A stretch of 64,000 bases of DNA, from NCBI RefSeq assembly GCF_007004095.1, contig NZ_VHJK01000001.1, positions 934,501 to 998,500 on the forward strand. Direction: 5' to 3'. The translations under genes were made by a program, and so were the position numbers. The DNA is from Erythrobacter insulae (GTDB taxonomy: Bacteria > Pseudomonadota > Alphaproteobacteria > Sphingomonadales > Sphingomonadaceae). The first letter of the stretch is position 1; every line of letters starts with the position of its first letter. The notes beneath the pieces are model-generated. The model was not told where the DNA came from and did not search any database. It saw nothing but the letters and a program-made list of their open reading frames with translations. Positions 54,101 through 63,321 of the stretch are shown here, in pieces.

Positions 54101-55742
54101 GATTTCGCCGCCACCGCACCACGATATCTATTCAATCGAAGATCTCGCACAGCTGATCCATGATCTGAAAAACGTGAACACGAATGCGCGGATTTCGGTA
54201 AAACTCGTATCCGAAGTGGGCGTGGGCACAGTGGCTGCGGGTGTTTCCAAAGCGCGCGCGGATCACGTCACCATTTCAGGTTATGATGGCGGTACCGGGG
54301 CATCGCCGCTTACTTCGCTTACGCATGCGGGTAGCCCTTGGGAAATCGGCCTTGCCGAGACCCAGCAAACGCTGCTGCTCAATGATCTTCGAAGCCGGAT
54401 CGCGGTTCAGGTTGATGGCGGACTGCGCACGGGACGCGATGTCGCCATTGGTGCATTGCTGGGCGCGGACGAATTCGGCTTTGCCACGGCGCCTCTGATT
54501 GCGGCCGGGTGCATCATGATGCGCAAATGCCACCTCAACACTTGCCCGGTCGGCGTTGCAACACAGGACCCGGAACTGCGCAAACGCTTTACCGGTCAGC
54601 CCGAGCATGTGGTCAATTACATGTTCTTTGTTGCAGAGGAACTGCGCGGGATCATGGCCGAGATGGGTTTCCGGACTGTCGAAGAAATGGTCGGCCGGGT
54701 CGATCGTCTCGATATGACCCGTATGCACCGCCATTGGAAAGCGCGCGGGATCAACCTTTCACGCCTGTTGCACACGGTCGATCTTCCCGAAGGCGCACCG
54801 CTGCACAACACCGGAACGCAGGACCACGGCCTTGGCGCGGCGCTCGACAATACCTTTATTGCCGATGCGAAAGACGCGATCGAGGCCAAGACGCCGGTTC
54901 AGCTGGACTATCAAATCCGCAATGTGAACCGGACGGCCGGCGCGATGCTCTCTGGCGAAATCGCCAAGGCGCATGGCCATGAAGGCTTGCCGGTGGAAAC
55001 TGTACGGATCAATCTTACCGGTGTTGCCGGGCAGAGTTTTGGTGCCTGGCTGGCCCACGGTGTCACGCTCGATCTGGTCGGCGATGCCAATGATTATGTC
55101 GGCAAAGGCCTTTCGGGCGGACGCATTATCGTGCGCCAGCCCGAAAACGCCCCGCGCAATGCCAGCGACAATATCATCGTCGGCAATACAGTGCTGTACG
55201 GCGCAATTGCCGGAGAAGCCTATTTCAGCGGTGTTGCAGGCGAACGGTTCGCAGTGCGCAATTCCGGCGCAATCGCCGTGGTCGAAGGCGCGGGCGACCA
55301 TGCCTGCGAATATATGACCGGCGGCGTCGTGGTTGTTCTGGGCGAAACAGGGCGCAATTTTGCCGCAGGCATGAGCGGCGGTGTCGCCTATGTCTATGAC
55401 CCGCACGGCAAATTCAATGAACTGGTCAACCATGCGCAGGTCGATCTTGTCCCGATCTCCGCAGACACCGATCCAGACGAGGGCACGGGCCGTCCGGCAC
55501 AGCGTCCGCAATCGGTGCGCGATTACGGAATGGGCGATATGCTGCGTCACGATGCGGAAAGGCTGCGTATCTTGCTTGAACGGCATCAATTGCACACCGG
55601 CAGCACAATCGCTGGCGAATTGCTGAGCGATTTCGACACGGCGCTTGGCAAGTTTGTGAAGGTAATGCCGCGCGATTACAAAAACGCGCTCGAAACTCTC
55701 GAAGCCGAGCGGATAGAAGCTGCCTCGGTCGCGGCGGAATAA
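51102..55742 (+). CDS. gltB: glutamate synthase, large (alpha) subunit
   Basis: Glutamine-hydrolysing subunit of NADPH glutamate synthase, 1546 residues. The propeptide [18 protein letters not shown] is followed by the nucleophile Cys19 in [11 protein letters not shown]. The glutaminase domain covers about 19-430, then a central domain, and an FMN-binding synthase barrel at about 820-1190. The 3Fe-4S cluster Cys residues are in [15 protein letters not shown], and a Gly-rich beta-helix domain ([23 protein letters not shown]) ends the chain. gltD starts 11 bases after its stop. It makes two glutamates from glutamine and 2-oxoglutarate. Confidence 0.98.
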   Translation: MGHPNSQGLYDPANEHDACGVGMVAHIKGDRSHSIVKQSLEILEKLDHRGAVGADPLLGDGAGLLMQIPDALIRRWAEENDLDLPAAGDYAIAMCFMPQDDAAREFVAERFEALAAKEGQRFIGWRTVPTTLEGLGDAVISSMPVIQQAIIARGESCADQDAFERKLLALRKQTLNPLANLSEKHNLPGLTDTYMPSFSSRTIVYKGLLLATQVGSFYDDLRDPECVSAFGLVHQRFSTNTFPSWRLAHPFRFIAHNGEINTVRGNVNWMNARRRTMESDLLGPDLDKMWPIIPHGQSDTACLDNALELLIAGGYSLAHAMMMLIPEAWNSNELMDPERRAFYEYHAALMEPWDGPAAVCFTDGRQIGATLDRNGLRPARFCVTKDDIVCLASESGVLPFAEEDIVRKWRLQPGKMLLIDLEQGRIIEDDELKADLATSEPFAEWLEQAQVRLEDITDIEPDLSEIAEEKTTLLQRQQAFGYTQEDLSRFLEPMAINADDPLGSMGTDTPIAVLSDRARLLYDYFKQNFAQVTNPPIDPIREELVMSLLSMIGPRPNLLGHDAGTHKRLEVKQPILTNEDLAKIRSVESVVDGAFRCSTIDMTFDAEQGVEGVELAIREMCWAATEAVLQDQNILVLSDRAQDENRVPMPALLATAAVHHHLVRQGLRMQTGLVVETGEAREVHHFCVLAGYGAEAINPYVAFETLEDIRARKHSDLSREQVEKNYIKAIGKGIRKVMSKMGISTYQSYCGAQIFDAVGLSSEFVENYFTGTATTIEGVGLDEVAEESMRRHAQAYGDNPLYKGMLDVGGIYQYRLRGEEHAWTPQNVAQLQHAVRGNDAKNYEEFAKSVNEQSERLLTIRGLLEFKNEDTAIPLDEVEPASEIVKRFSTGAMSLGSISHEAHSTMALAMNRIGGRSNTGEGGEEPFRFTPLDNGDSMRSRIKQVASGRFGVTTEYLVNSDDIQIKMAQGAKPGEGGQLPGHKVDKRIGAVRHSTPGVGLISPPPHHDIYSIEDLAQLIHDLKNVNTNARISVKLVSEVGVGTVAAGVSKARADHVTISGYDGGTGASPLTSLTHAGSPWEIGLAETQQTLLLNDLRSRIAVQVDGGLRTGRDVAIGALLGADEFGFATAPLIAAGCIMMRKCHLNTCPVGVATQDPELRKRFTGQPEHVVNYMFFVAEELRGIMAEMGFRTVEEMVGRVDRLDMTRMHRHWKARGINLSRLLHTVDLPEGAPLHNTGTQDHGLGAALDNTFIADAKDAIEAKTPVQLDYQIRNVNRTAGAMLSGEIAKAHGHEGLPVETVRINLTGVAGQSFGAWLAHGVTLDLVGDANDYVGKGLSGGRIIVRQPENAPRNASDNIIVGNTVLYGAIAGEAYFSGVAGERFAVRNSGAIAVVEGAGDHACEYMTGGVVVVLGETGRNFAAGMSGGVAYVYDPHGKFNELVNHAQVDLVPISADTDPDEGTGRPAQRPQSVRDYGMGDMLRHDAERLRILLERHQLHTGSTIAGELLSDFDTALGKFVKVMPRDYKNALETLEAERIEAASVAAE

Positions 55743-55753
55743 GGGTCAGAACC

Positions 55754-57190
55754 ATGGGTAAAGATACGGGATTTCTTGAACTGGATCGCCGCGAGCGGGA
55801 TTATCTCGATCCTAAAGAGCGGCTGAGCAATTACCGCGAATTCGTAATCCAGCCGGACGATGCGACGCTTTCGGCGCAGGCTTCGCGCTGTATGGATTGC
55901 GGTATCCCGTATTGTCACAATGGTTGTCCGGTGAACAATATGATCCCGGACTGGAATCATCTGGTCTATGAAAATGACTGGCGGAATGCGCTCGACATGC
56001 TTCATTCGACCAACAATTTCCCCGAATTTACCGGGCGCATCTGCCCTGCCCCATGCGAAGCAAGCTGCACGCTGAACATTGTTGACCAACCGGTCACGAT
56101 CAAAAGCATCGAATGTGCGATTGTCGATCGAGGGTGGAAAGAAGACTGGATCAAACCGCAAGTGCCGGAGGAAAAGACCGGCAAATCAGTCGCCGTGGTC
56201 GGATCCGGTCCGGCTGGTATGGCCTGTGCGCAGCAACTCGCGCGGGCCGGGCACAGCGTCACCCTGTTTGAAAAAAGCGACCGGGTTGGCGGTTTGCTGC
56301 GTTACGGCATCCCCGATTTCAAGATGGAAAAGCACCTGATCAGCCGCCGCTGTCTTCAGATGCAGGCAGAGGGCGTCGAATTCCGCACGAGCAAAGAAGT
56401 CGGCGTCGATGTGTCTTTCCAAAGTCTCCAGGAAAACTTCGACGCAGTCGTGCTTTCGGGTGGTTCGGAAGCTGCACGTCAGCTGGCCATTCCGGGCGCT
56501 GAAATGCCTGGTGTGCGGCTCGCCATGGAATTCCTGACCCAGCAAAACAAACGCAATGCTGGCGATGATGAAGTCCGCGCCGCACCGCGCGGCAGCCTGC
56601 TGGCGACCGGCAAAGATGTTGTCGTCATCGGCGGCGGTGACACCGGCAGCGACTGTGTTGGTACATCCAACCGTCAGGGCGCGAAAAGCGTGACGCAGCT
56701 GGAAATCATGCCAAAACCGCCGGAAAAAGAAGACAAGGCGCTGACATGGCCCGATTGGCCGCTGAAACTGCGGACGTCTTCGAGCCACGAAGAAGGCGCC
56801 GAGCGTGACTGGGCGGTTTTGACGAAGCGCGTGATCGGCGATGGCGAAAAGACCACTGGCCTGGAATGCGCCCGCGTTCAGTGGGTCGATGGCCAAATGC
56901 GGGAAATCGAAGGCAGCACCTTCACAATCCCGGCCGATCTTATCTTGCTGGCGATGGGCTTCACCGGCCCGAAAAAAGCCGGCTTGCTTGAACAGGTCGG
57001 CGTCGATCTGACGGATCGCGGCAATGTGGATGCAAACACGGATGATTATGTAACCAACGTCCCCGGCGTATTCGCCTGCGGCGATATGCGACGCGGTCAG
57101 AGCCTCGTCGTATGGGCCATCCGCGAAGGTCGCCAATGCGCGCGCAGTGTCGATGAAATGCTAATGGGCGTTTCGGAATTACCCCGATAA
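55754..57190 (+). CDS. gltD: glutamate synthase, small (beta) subunit
   Basis: NADPH-oxidising subunit of 478 residues that passes electrons to GltB. The N-terminal Cys-rich region ([26 protein letters not shown]) binds two 4Fe-4S clusters. The FAD site is [17 protein letters not shown], and the NADPH site [15 protein letters not shown] late second flavin motif [22 protein letters not shown] is typical. It lies 11 bases after gltB in the same operon. Confidence 0.98.
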   Translation: MGKDTGFLELDRRERDYLDPKERLSNYREFVIQPDDATLSAQASRCMDCGIPYCHNGCPVNNMIPDWNHLVYENDWRNALDMLHSTNNFPEFTGRICPAPCEASCTLNIVDQPVTIKSIECAIVDRGWKEDWIKPQVPEEKTGKSVAVVGSGPAGMACAQQLARAGHSVTLFEKSDRVGGLLRYGIPDFKMEKHLISRRCLQMQAEGVEFRTSKEVGVDVSFQSLQENFDAVVLSGGSEAARQLAIPGAEMPGVRLAMEFLTQQNKRNAGDDEVRAAPRGSLLATGKDVVVIGGGDTGSDCVGTSNRQGAKSVTQLEIMPKPPEKEDKALTWPDWPLKLRTSSSHEEGAERDWAVLTKRVIGDGEKTTGLECARVQWVDGQMREIEGSTFTIPADLILLAMGFTGPKKAGLLEQVGVDLTDRGNVDANTDDYVTNVPGVFACGDMRRGQSLVVWAIREGRQCARSVDEMLMGVSELPR

Positions 57191-57363
57191 CTTTGCCTGC
57201 GCATGGGCCGCGCCAGTAAACTTTAAATTTCGGATTGATCTGTCCGCAATGTCGCTCGGATACAATCCCGGAGCGCGACGATTAGAATAGAACCCTCCGC
57301 AATCGCTTAGGTGTTTCTTGACAGTACCGCCCGGTTCGTGGTGACTGCAAGCACCTGAATTGT

Positions 57364-58683
57364 TTGGGGAAGATTAGGATCGCACAGTCAGACAAGCTAG
57401 GGAACGGCTTTAACCGCTCTACTACTATTCGCGTGATCGGTATTATGGCGGCCTGCACGGCGCAATCAGTGTGGGCCGGCGATGGGTCAATTTCCGCGCC
57501 GACCGGCCAAAGCACGACCGATCTTCCCGCGCCTTCGGACGAAACCGGATTGGCCGATGCTGCGCCGGGCAACAAAGACGTTGAAAAAGACGGCCCGATC
57601 CGCGCCCGGCTTGTCGCGTCGCAATTCGTGGATGCGCCAATTTCTGGCGATGCCGCGAACACATTGCGATATAGCGGGCGCGTGGATGCCTATGTCGATA
57701 TCAGCGGCAGCGCATTCGGCCTTGATGACAGTTTCACTCTGACCGTCCGCCCCGAATATACATGGGGTGAAGATTCAAACGGGACGATTGGCCTGATCCC
57801 CAACAACACCGCCCTTTTCCGCGGAGAGACGTCAGGTGACTTCGATGTCTCGGCCAGCCTTACCAAGCGTTGGAAATCGGGCACCTCGCTGACCGTGGGT
57901 AAAGTCAACGTGCTGGATCTGGGCGGTCAATTGCCGGTTGTGGGAAGCGACGGGCATCGCGGGTTCCAGAATCTCAGCTTCGCTCTTCCGCCTTCGGCTG
58001 TCATCCCCAACACGCTAACCGGGGCGTTGCTGACCGTGCCGACGGACGATGCGCTGTTCCGGCTTTGGGTGTTTGATCCCGATTCGCAGTATGAACGCAC
58101 AGGTTTTGAAACCGGTTTTGAAAGCGGAGTGGGGTTTCTGGGATCGGTTACGGTGCCAGTAAAAATCGGCGGGGCTCCGGGATATTATGCGCTTAAACTG
58201 ACAGGCTCGACGCGTGATGACATTTCGGCCAGCAATCTGCCCGCCGTCCTCGTCCCCGCTCCGGGAAGCGCCTTTGGCAACACGTCTGGCGAATTTGCAG
58301 CCGTATTGGCCGCGTATCAATTCCTCGAAGTGTATCCCGAATCGCCGGGCAAGGGTTGGGGCTTTTTCGGTCAGGTTTATGCTTCGCTTGGCGATCCAAC
58401 CTTCCTTGATAAAAGCGGCTTTTTCGGCATTTCCGGCAACCCGCGCAAACGCACACAGGACCGCTTTGGCGCGGGCTATTTCCGCTATTCCCTGACCGAT
58501 GATCTCGTCACAGTTCTGGGCCCGCGCATCCCGCTTGAAGATGAAGAGGGGGTCGAGATATTTTACACTTTCGGCATCGCCGACAAGTTTGAACTGACCG
58601 CCAATGTGCAAGTCATCGACAGCGCAATCGCGGTTCGTGATACCGGCGTCATCTTTGGTATGCGCCTGACGACAGGGTTTTAA
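57364..58683 (+). CDS. OprB-type carbohydrate-selective porin
   Basis: Outer-membrane porin of 439 residues from the TTG used here. An export segment ends near QSVWA. Family-like stretches include LTVGKVNVLDLG, GFQNLSFALPP and YERTGFETGFESG; the protein ends RLTTGF with a terminal Phe. No good ATG start precedes the signal region; TTG at 57364 gives a complete signal peptide, while ATG at 57445 would truncate it. The start is therefore uncertain. It converges with the PD40 gene and overlaps it by four bases. The sugar substrate is unknown. Confidence 0.82.
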   Translation: MGKIRIAQSDKLGNGFNRSTTIRVIGIMAACTAQSVWAGDGSISAPTGQSTTDLPAPSDETGLADAAPGNKDVEKDGPIRARLVASQFVDAPISGDAANTLRYSGRVDAYVDISGSAFGLDDSFTLTVRPEYTWGEDSNGTIGLIPNNTALFRGETSGDFDVSASLTKRWKSGTSLTVGKVNVLDLGGQLPVVGSDGHRGFQNLSFALPPSAVIPNTLTGALLTVPTDDALFRLWVFDPDSQYERTGFETGFESGVGFLGSVTVPVKIGGAPGYYALKLTGSTRDDISASNLPAVLVPAPGSAFGNTSGEFAAVLAAYQFLEVYPESPGKGWGFFGQVYASLGDPTFLDKSGFFGISGNPRKRTQDRFGAGYFRYSLTDDLVTVLGPRIPLEDEEGVEIFYTFGIADKFELTANVQVIDSAIAVRDTGVIFGMRLTTGF

Positions 58684-59693
58684 CGGCTGAGGGCGTTTTT
58701 CAATTTGGGGATGCTGGAAACAGGCACGCTCCAGACTTGAAACAGTCCGGGTTCCGCCGCGCCGACAGGCCGGTCTGACGTGAACAATACGTGTTGATTA
58801 TCCGGAGTAATTCGGGCTGCAAAATCATTGTTTGCCGAATTGATCGAAGCGCCGAGATTGACCGGATCGCTCCAGATGTCATCGCGTTTCACCGAAAGAA
58901 AAACATCAGTGCTGCCTGATCCGCCCCGGTCAGAATAATTGACAAGCATCAGATCGCCTGCCGGATTGACCCACGCCCCTGCGTCATTGCCGGGCGAATT
59001 GACCGGACCTTCAACTGGACGCGCTGCCTGAAAACCGCCTCCCGGCGCAGCGGGCGCAACATAGACATCCCGGTTGCCGACACCGTCCAGCCGCTCTGTC
59101 CAGAAATACAGATCACCATCGACCGTCAAATTTGGCGCTGTTTCATTGTGGACGAAGCGCAGTTTTGCGAGCCGCCCTGACCGTATCCGGTTGATATCGG
59201 GCTCGTCGATAGGCTCAGGCTCGGCGCCCTCGCGACTCAGATCGAGCCGGTACAGATCGAAATCCTCAAACACGTCGCGGCCATGGCGCGCGCGCTGCGT
59301 CGCCCAAGAGAAAAGCAGATACCTTCCGTCGGGTGAGAAACTAGGCCACTCAACGCGCTCACCTGCCGTCACTTCGACCTTCAGCGGCTTTGACCAGCCT
59401 GAGCCTTCGCGTTTCGCCATGAACAATTCCTGCGGGCACTCCCAGATAAGTGCGCAGTCAGCCTGAGGGAAATACAGGGTCTGACCATCAGGCGAGATCG
59501 CCGGAGTGAACGTGATCCTGCCTGATTGCCTCAGGTCCTCTGGCGCAAATAGCTGCGCGGCGCGGGGTGCGGTGCTTGTCGCATCGGCGGAGGTATCGCG
59601 GGCCGATTGCGCCGCCGAATTGCCGAGCAATGCAAAGCCCGCACCGGTGGCAAATGTGGCTGCGGCGGCATATATAAAGCCTTGTTTCATCAT
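58680..59693 (-). CDS. exported PD40 beta-propeller protein (TolB-like repeats)
   Basis: Protein of 337 residues with a signal region (MKQGFIYAAAATFATGAGFALLG) and several WD40-like repeats of the PD40 kind: AISPDGQTLYF, SFSPDGRYLLFSW, GDLYFWTERLD, PAGDLMLVNYSD and ITPDNQHVLFTSDRP. It probably forms a periplasmic propeller. The ATG at 59693 follows AAGGATAACC. It is divergent from the Lrp-type gene. Confidence 0.85.
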   Translation of the reverse strand: MMKQGFIYAAAATFATGAGFALLGNSAAQSARDTSADATSTAPRAAQLFAPEDLRQSGRITFTPAISPDGQTLYFPQADCALIWECPQELFMAKREGSGWSKPLKVEVTAGERVEWPSFSPDGRYLLFSWATQRARHGRDVFEDFDLYRLDLSREGAEPEPIDEPDINRIRSGRLAKLRFVHNETAPNLTVDGDLYFWTERLDGVGNRDVYVAPAAPGGGFQAARPVEGPVNSPGNDAGAWVNPAGDLMLVNYSDRGGSGSTDVFLSVKRDDIWSDPVNLGASINSANNDFAARITPDNQHVLFTSDRPVGAAEPGLFQVWSVPVSSIPKLKNALSR

Positions 59694-59752
59694 GGTTATC
59701 CTTATCAGCCCCTCCGCTGTGGATAGGGTTTTACGGATTGGGCAAAACTGGT

Positions 59753-59768
59753 GGCGATCTAAATCGCC
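59753..59768. promoter_or_regulatory. GGCGAT-CTAA-ATCGCC inverted repeat between the PD40 and lrp genes
   Basis: Perfect 6-4-6 inverted repeat in the 112-base divergent gap. It is a candidate operator, possibly for the Lrp-type regulator encoded alongside, although followed by TCTTT it could also act as a weak terminator. Confidence 0.4.
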
Positions 59769-59774
59769 TCTTTA

Positions 59775-59799
59775 ATGACTGTTTTCGGTCATCTATAAC
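59775..59799 (+). promoter_or_regulatory. candidate operator and leaderless promoter of the lrp gene
   Basis: ATGAC (59775-59779) and GTCAT (59788-59792) form an inverted repeat. TATAAC at 59794-59799 is a good -10, and the following ATG at 59806 lies exactly where transcription would begin. No Shine-Dalgarno is seen, so the message could be leaderless. Confidence 0.4.
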
Positions 59800-59805
59800 C
59801 CTCTA

Positions 59806-60276
59806 ATGAACGAAAGCCATCAACCGCCGCTGGATGAGGCCGATCGCCGGATCCTGAGAGAAGTGCAGAAGGATATCAGACGGTCGCCAGAGATGCTCGC
59901 TGACGCGGTCGGCATGTCGGTATCGAGTTTTCGGCGGAGGTTGAAGCGGCTGCGATCCAACGGACGGATCAAAGCCGAAGTCGCCCTGATCGAACCGGAA
60001 ACCGCCGGAATCGAAATCGTCGTTGTCGTGACAATGCGGGAAGAACACAGCGCCGATTATGATCGCCTGAAACGCCGCATTCGCGAAGCCCCGGAAATCA
60101 CCCAGTGTTATAGCGTGACGGGTGAAGTCGATTTGATCTTGCACGTCATCATGCCGGGAATGGAGCGGTTTGAAGCGTGGCTTCAAGAATACGTCTTGCA
60201 GGACAAGGCGGTGCGCCGCTGTACGTCACATGTCGTCTATTCCAGGATCAAATATGAAACGGCGCTGCCGATTTAA
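59806..60276 (+). CDS. Lrp/AsnC-family transcriptional regulator
   Basis: Regulator of 156 residues. The N-terminal helix-turn-helix (LDEADRRILREVQKDIRRSPEMLADAVGMSVSSFRRRLKRL) is followed by an RAM ligand-sensing domain (IEIVVVVTMREE, CYSVTGEVDLILHVIMPGMERFEAWLQEYV). It would bind DNA as an octamer and sense an amino acid or related molecule. It is divergent from the PD40 gene, which is a candidate target. Confidence 0.94.
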   Translation: MNESHQPPLDEADRRILREVQKDIRRSPEMLADAVGMSVSSFRRRLKRLRSNGRIKAEVALIEPETAGIEIVVVVTMREEHSADYDRLKRRIREAPEITQCYSVTGEVDLILHVIMPGMERFEAWLQEYVLQDKAVRRCTSHVVYSRIKYETALPI

Positions 60277-60288
60277 TCCAGGCGCAGC

Positions 60289-60615
60289 CTAACCTGCGCA
60301 TTTTACGCAAGTTGCCACACTCGGATCGTTTCTCAGCCGTTTTTCGGCAATGTCTTCACCGCAGCGCGCGCAATAACCCCATTCGCCCTGTTCAATCCGC
60401 ACCAGAGCCGCCGCGATCCGGCTGCGCTCTGCAGCGCGGCGGCGCTCCTGCGCCTGCGCCATGGCCTGCTGCTGCATTGCGTCCATACGCGACAGGCGCC
60501 CGACGCTATCCTGTTGCAAGGTAACAGGCGCACGGGCTTCACCCGAAATCCGGTCTTCCTCGACCAGGTCGGCCTGACGCGCGATCAAAGCCGCTTTGGC
60601 TTCGTCCTCGGTCAA
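60289..60615 (-). CDS. TraR/DksA-type zinc-finger protein, TTG start
   Basis: Protein of 108 residues with a helical N-terminal part rich in Gln, Ala and Arg (AMAQAQERRRAAERSR) and a C-terminal four-Cys zinc finger: GYCARCGEDI ... TCVKC (Cys82, Cys85, Cys103, Cys106). This is the TraR/DksA finger, which in DksA contacts RNA polymerase. No ATG lies near the expected start; TTG at 60615 follows TGGAGG at a good distance and overlaps the ung stop as TTGA, making it the likely start. It is co-transcribed with ung. The long N-terminal coiled coil of DksA is short here. Confidence 0.85.
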   Translation of the reverse strand: MTEDEAKAALIARQADLVEEDRISGEARAPVTLQQDSVGRLSRMDAMQQQAMAQAQERRRAAERSRIAAALVRIEQGEWGYCARCGEDIAEKRLRNDPSVATCVKCAG

Positions 60616-61301
60616 TCCAGCCTCCAGTCGATCTGGCCGCGTCCCCGGCTTGCCAGAAACGCATTCGTCTGACTGAAGGGCTTTGAGCCAAAGAAACCGC
60701 GATAGGAGGACAGCGGGCTGGGGTGCGGAGCCTTCAAGACCAGATGATGATCCCCGCGCCCGAGCGCCGCAATCCGGCCCGCTTTTTTCGCCGCATGGCT
60801 GCCCCATAAAATGAATACGGCAGGCTCGCCCCGTTCTGCGACAGCGGCAACCGCTGCATCGGTGATCGCGTCCCATCCGCGCCCGGCATGGCTGCCCGCT
60901 TGCCCAGATTCGACGGTTAAAGTGTTGTTGAGAAGCAGCACGCCCTGCTCGGCCCAGCGGGTCAGGTTGCCGTGATCGGGCGGCTCGATGCCGAGATCAC
61001 TTTCCAGCTCTTTGTACACATTGACCAGCGACGGCGGCAGTTTCACCCCGCGCTGCACCGAAAACGCCAATCCATGCGCCTGCCCCGGCCCATGATACGG
61101 GTCCTGACCAAGGATCACGGCCCGCACGCTATCCAGCGGGGTCAGAGCCAGCGCATTCAATCGCTGTCCGCGCGGCGGATATACAACCTTGCCTGCATCT
61201 TCCTGCATTCGCAGCCATCCGCCCAGCCCCCGCGATTCATCGGTGGCCAACGCAGGTTCCAGCGCGCCGCGCCAGCTTTCAGGGATATCGTCACTCGCCA
61301 T
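60612..61301 (-). CDS. ung: uracil-DNA glycosylase
   Basis: Family-1 uracil-DNA glycosylase of 229 residues that removes uracil from DNA. The catalytic water-activating motif is GQDPYHG (65-71, Asp67) and the leucine loop is HPSPLS near 196. LLLNNTLTVE supplies the uracil-binding Asn. It starts with ATG at 61301. Its stop overlaps the TTG start of the DksA-like gene. Confidence 0.97.
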   Translation of the reverse strand: MASDDIPESWRGALEPALATDESRGLGGWLRMQEDAGKVVYPPRGQRLNALALTPLDSVRAVILGQDPYHGPGQAHGLAFSVQRGVKLPPSLVNVYKELESDLGIEPPDHGNLTRWAEQGVLLLNNTLTVESGQAGSHAGRGWDAITDAAVAAVAERGEPAVFILWGSHAAKKAGRIAALGRGDHHLVLKAPHPSPLSSYRGFFGSKPFSQTNAFLASRGRGQIDWRLD

Positions 61302-61382
61302 TACTGACGCAGGCTACACCACTGGCCGCTTTCCCTCTATCCCCCTCTTTCCCTAGCCAATGATGTGGCGTAGGGCTGGGCC

Positions 61383-62003
61383 ATGACTGTACATTTTCAC
61401 GAAGAAGATCTCCCCGATGGCGTGCTGGAAGGCACCTCGGATCTGGCCGTTGATACCGAAACGATGGGTCTGATCACACACCGCGACAGGTTGTGCGTGG
61501 TCCAGATCAGCGATGGATCGGGTGACGAGCATCTGGTGCGTTTTTCGCCCGGTAGCGATTATGAAGCACCCAATCTGACCCGTATTCTGGCGGATCAGAA
61601 CCGGACCAAACTGTACCACTTTGGCCGCTTTGATCTGGCAGCGATCCAATATTACCTTGGCATCACGGCGGGACCGGTATTCTGCACCAAAATTGCAAGC
61701 AAGCTGGTGCGGACATACACCGACCGCCACGGCCTTAAAAACCTCGTTGATGAATTGCTGGGTGAGAGCATTTCCAAACAACAGCAAAGCTCGGATTGGG
61801 GCGGACCCGTCCTAAGCGAGGCGCAGCGTGATTATGCAGCCTCCGACGTGCGCTTCCTCCACCGGATGCGTGATGAGCTGGTTATCCGGCTGGAACGCGA
61901 AGGCCGGATGGAAATGGCGCAGGCTTGTTTCGATTTTCTGCCGACCCGCGCGCAGCTCGATATTGCCGGTTGGTCCGAACATGATATTTTCAGCCACATG
62001 TAA
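61383..62003 (+). CDS. ribonuclease D-type 3'-5' exonuclease
   Basis: DEDD-superfamily exonuclease of 206 residues. The motifs are DTETMGL (first Asp and Glu), HFGRFDLA (second Asp) and YAASDVRFLHRM (Tyr-x3-Asp). It lacks the HRDC domain of full RNase D, so it is the short form common in alphaproteobacteria. It may trim tRNA 3' ends. It precedes lptC by 24 bases. Confidence 0.93.
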   Translation: MTVHFHEEDLPDGVLEGTSDLAVDTETMGLITHRDRLCVVQISDGSGDEHLVRFSPGSDYEAPNLTRILADQNRTKLYHFGRFDLAAIQYYLGITAGPVFCTKIASKLVRTYTDRHGLKNLVDELLGESISKQQQSSDWGGPVLSEAQRDYAASDVRFLHRMRDELVIRLEREGRMEMAQACFDFLPTRAQLDIAGWSEHDIFSHM

Positions 62004-62027
62004 GTAAAGGCTGGCACGACTCACACC

Positions 62028-62693
62028 ATGGTCATGAAACCCCGCATCGAAACCAGCGAAGCCAAAGCGCTCCGCAATAAACGCCAGCATTTTGCGGCGC
62101 CGGGCGGCTCGCATGATAAGCTGGTGGCGTTTCTGGCGCGGGCTTTGCCCATGGGCGTGGGTATCGTTGCGGCCTTAATGGTGATCACACCCTTATCACC
62201 GCGCGGCGAAGTCAGCTTTCTGCTCGACCGCAATGAAGTGTCGGTGATCAATGAGCGGCTGAGTGTGGATAATGCGATGTATCGCGGGCGGGACGATAGC
62301 GGGCGGCCTTTTTCCGTAACCGCAGGCGATGCGGTGCAACGCTCAAGCACGGAAGGGCTTGTGCGGATGGACAATTTACGCGCGCAATTGCTTTTGACAG
62401 ATGGCCCCGCCCGCTTGACCGCGCCGGGGGGAACCTATGATCTCAATACAGAAATCGTGGCTGTGGATGGCGCTGTCGAACTGAACGCCGCCGATGGCTA
62501 CCGAATGAGCGCGCGCGGCGTCTCTATCAACATGGGGGATCGCATCATCAGCGGTGATAACGGGGTCGAGGGTGAAGTGCCCGCAGGCAGTTTTTCGGCC
62601 GACACTATGCGCGCTGATCTTGACGCGCGCACAATCAAACTTGAAGGCAATGCCCGCCTGACCATGATCCCCGGCAAGTTGAGGATGCCATGA
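62028..62693 (+). CDS. lptC: LPS export protein LptC
   Basis: Protein of 221 residues anchored by one membrane segment (about 38-58). The periplasmic part folds as short antiparallel strands characteristic of LptC, including the repeated pattern LTAPGGTYDLNTEIVAVDGAVEL. It takes LPS from LptBFG and passes it to LptA. The stop overlaps lptA by four bases (ATGA), supporting the assignment by context. Confidence 0.9.
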   Translation: MVMKPRIETSEAKALRNKRQHFAAPGGSHDKLVAFLARALPMGVGIVAALMVITPLSPRGEVSFLLDRNEVSVINERLSVDNAMYRGRDDSGRPFSVTAGDAVQRSSTEGLVRMDNLRAQLLLTDGPARLTAPGGTYDLNTEIVAVDGAVELNAADGYRMSARGVSINMGDRIISGDNGVEGEVPAGSFSADTMRADLDARTIKLEGNARLTMIPGKLRMP

Positions 62694-63286
62694 CCGCAAA
62701 GCACGATATTTCGGGCAAACGCCCAACGCGCCGTCTCGGCAAAATCGCCTTTGGCTGGATGGCCGGCGGGTTCGCTATGACACTGGCTGTCACAGGCGGT
62801 ATCGGGCTTCAGGCTCAGGGAATTGCCGCGCACAACACCAATGCGCCGGTCAATTACAATGCAGGCAGCATCGAATTGCAGGACCGGCAAAACCGGGTCG
62901 CGTTATCGGGCGGGGTCACCGTGACGCAGGCCGGTCTGACTGTCCGATCCAACCGGATGCTGGTGAATTTCACAGACATCGGTTCGCTCAACATCCAACG
63001 GATCACCGCGACCGGCGGCGTGGTTGTCACGCGCGGCAATGAACGTGCCAGCGGCGATGTTGCGATTTACGATTTCTCGCGGCGGATTATCACTCTGGCG
63101 GGCAATGTCAGCCTGCGCCGGGGCACCGATACGCTTAATGGCGGGCGGCTTGTGATTGACCTGCGCAGCGGCGTTTCCAGCGTCGATGGATCGCCATCAG
63201 GCAGATCAGGCAGCGTTGGCGAGACGGGAAGCGATGGGCGGGTAACCGGCACGTTCTCTGTCCCTCAGAGCGATGAAAACGATTAG
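62690..63286 (+). CDS. lptA: LPS-bridge protein LptA
   Basis: Periplasmic protein of 198 residues with a hydrophobic export segment around residues 23-45. The OstA-like repeats NAGSIELQDRQNRVALSGGVTVTQAGLTVRSNRMLV and GDVAIYDFSRRIITLAGNVSLRRGTDTLNGGRLV form the beta-jellyroll that carries LPS across the periplasm. The C-terminal ~30 residues are polar. Paired with lptC; lptB, lptF and lptG are not in view. Confidence 0.93.
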   Translation: MTAKHDISGKRPTRRLGKIAFGWMAGGFAMTLAVTGGIGLQAQGIAAHNTNAPVNYNAGSIELQDRQNRVALSGGVTVTQAGLTVRSNRMLVNFTDIGSLNIQRITATGGVVVTRGNERASGDVAIYDFSRRIITLAGNVSLRRGTDTLNGGRLVIDLRSGVSSVDGSPSGRSGSVGETGSDGRVTGTFSVPQSDEND

Positions 63287-63321
63287 CCACCAAACCGCGA
63301 AACCGCCAAACCGGCGATCGT

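Noticed and set aside
57191..57363. tRNA or other RNA gene between gltD and the porin
   Set aside because: One imperfect stem (GTCGCTC/GAGCGCGAC) is present, but there is no cloverleaf, conserved loop or T-tail.
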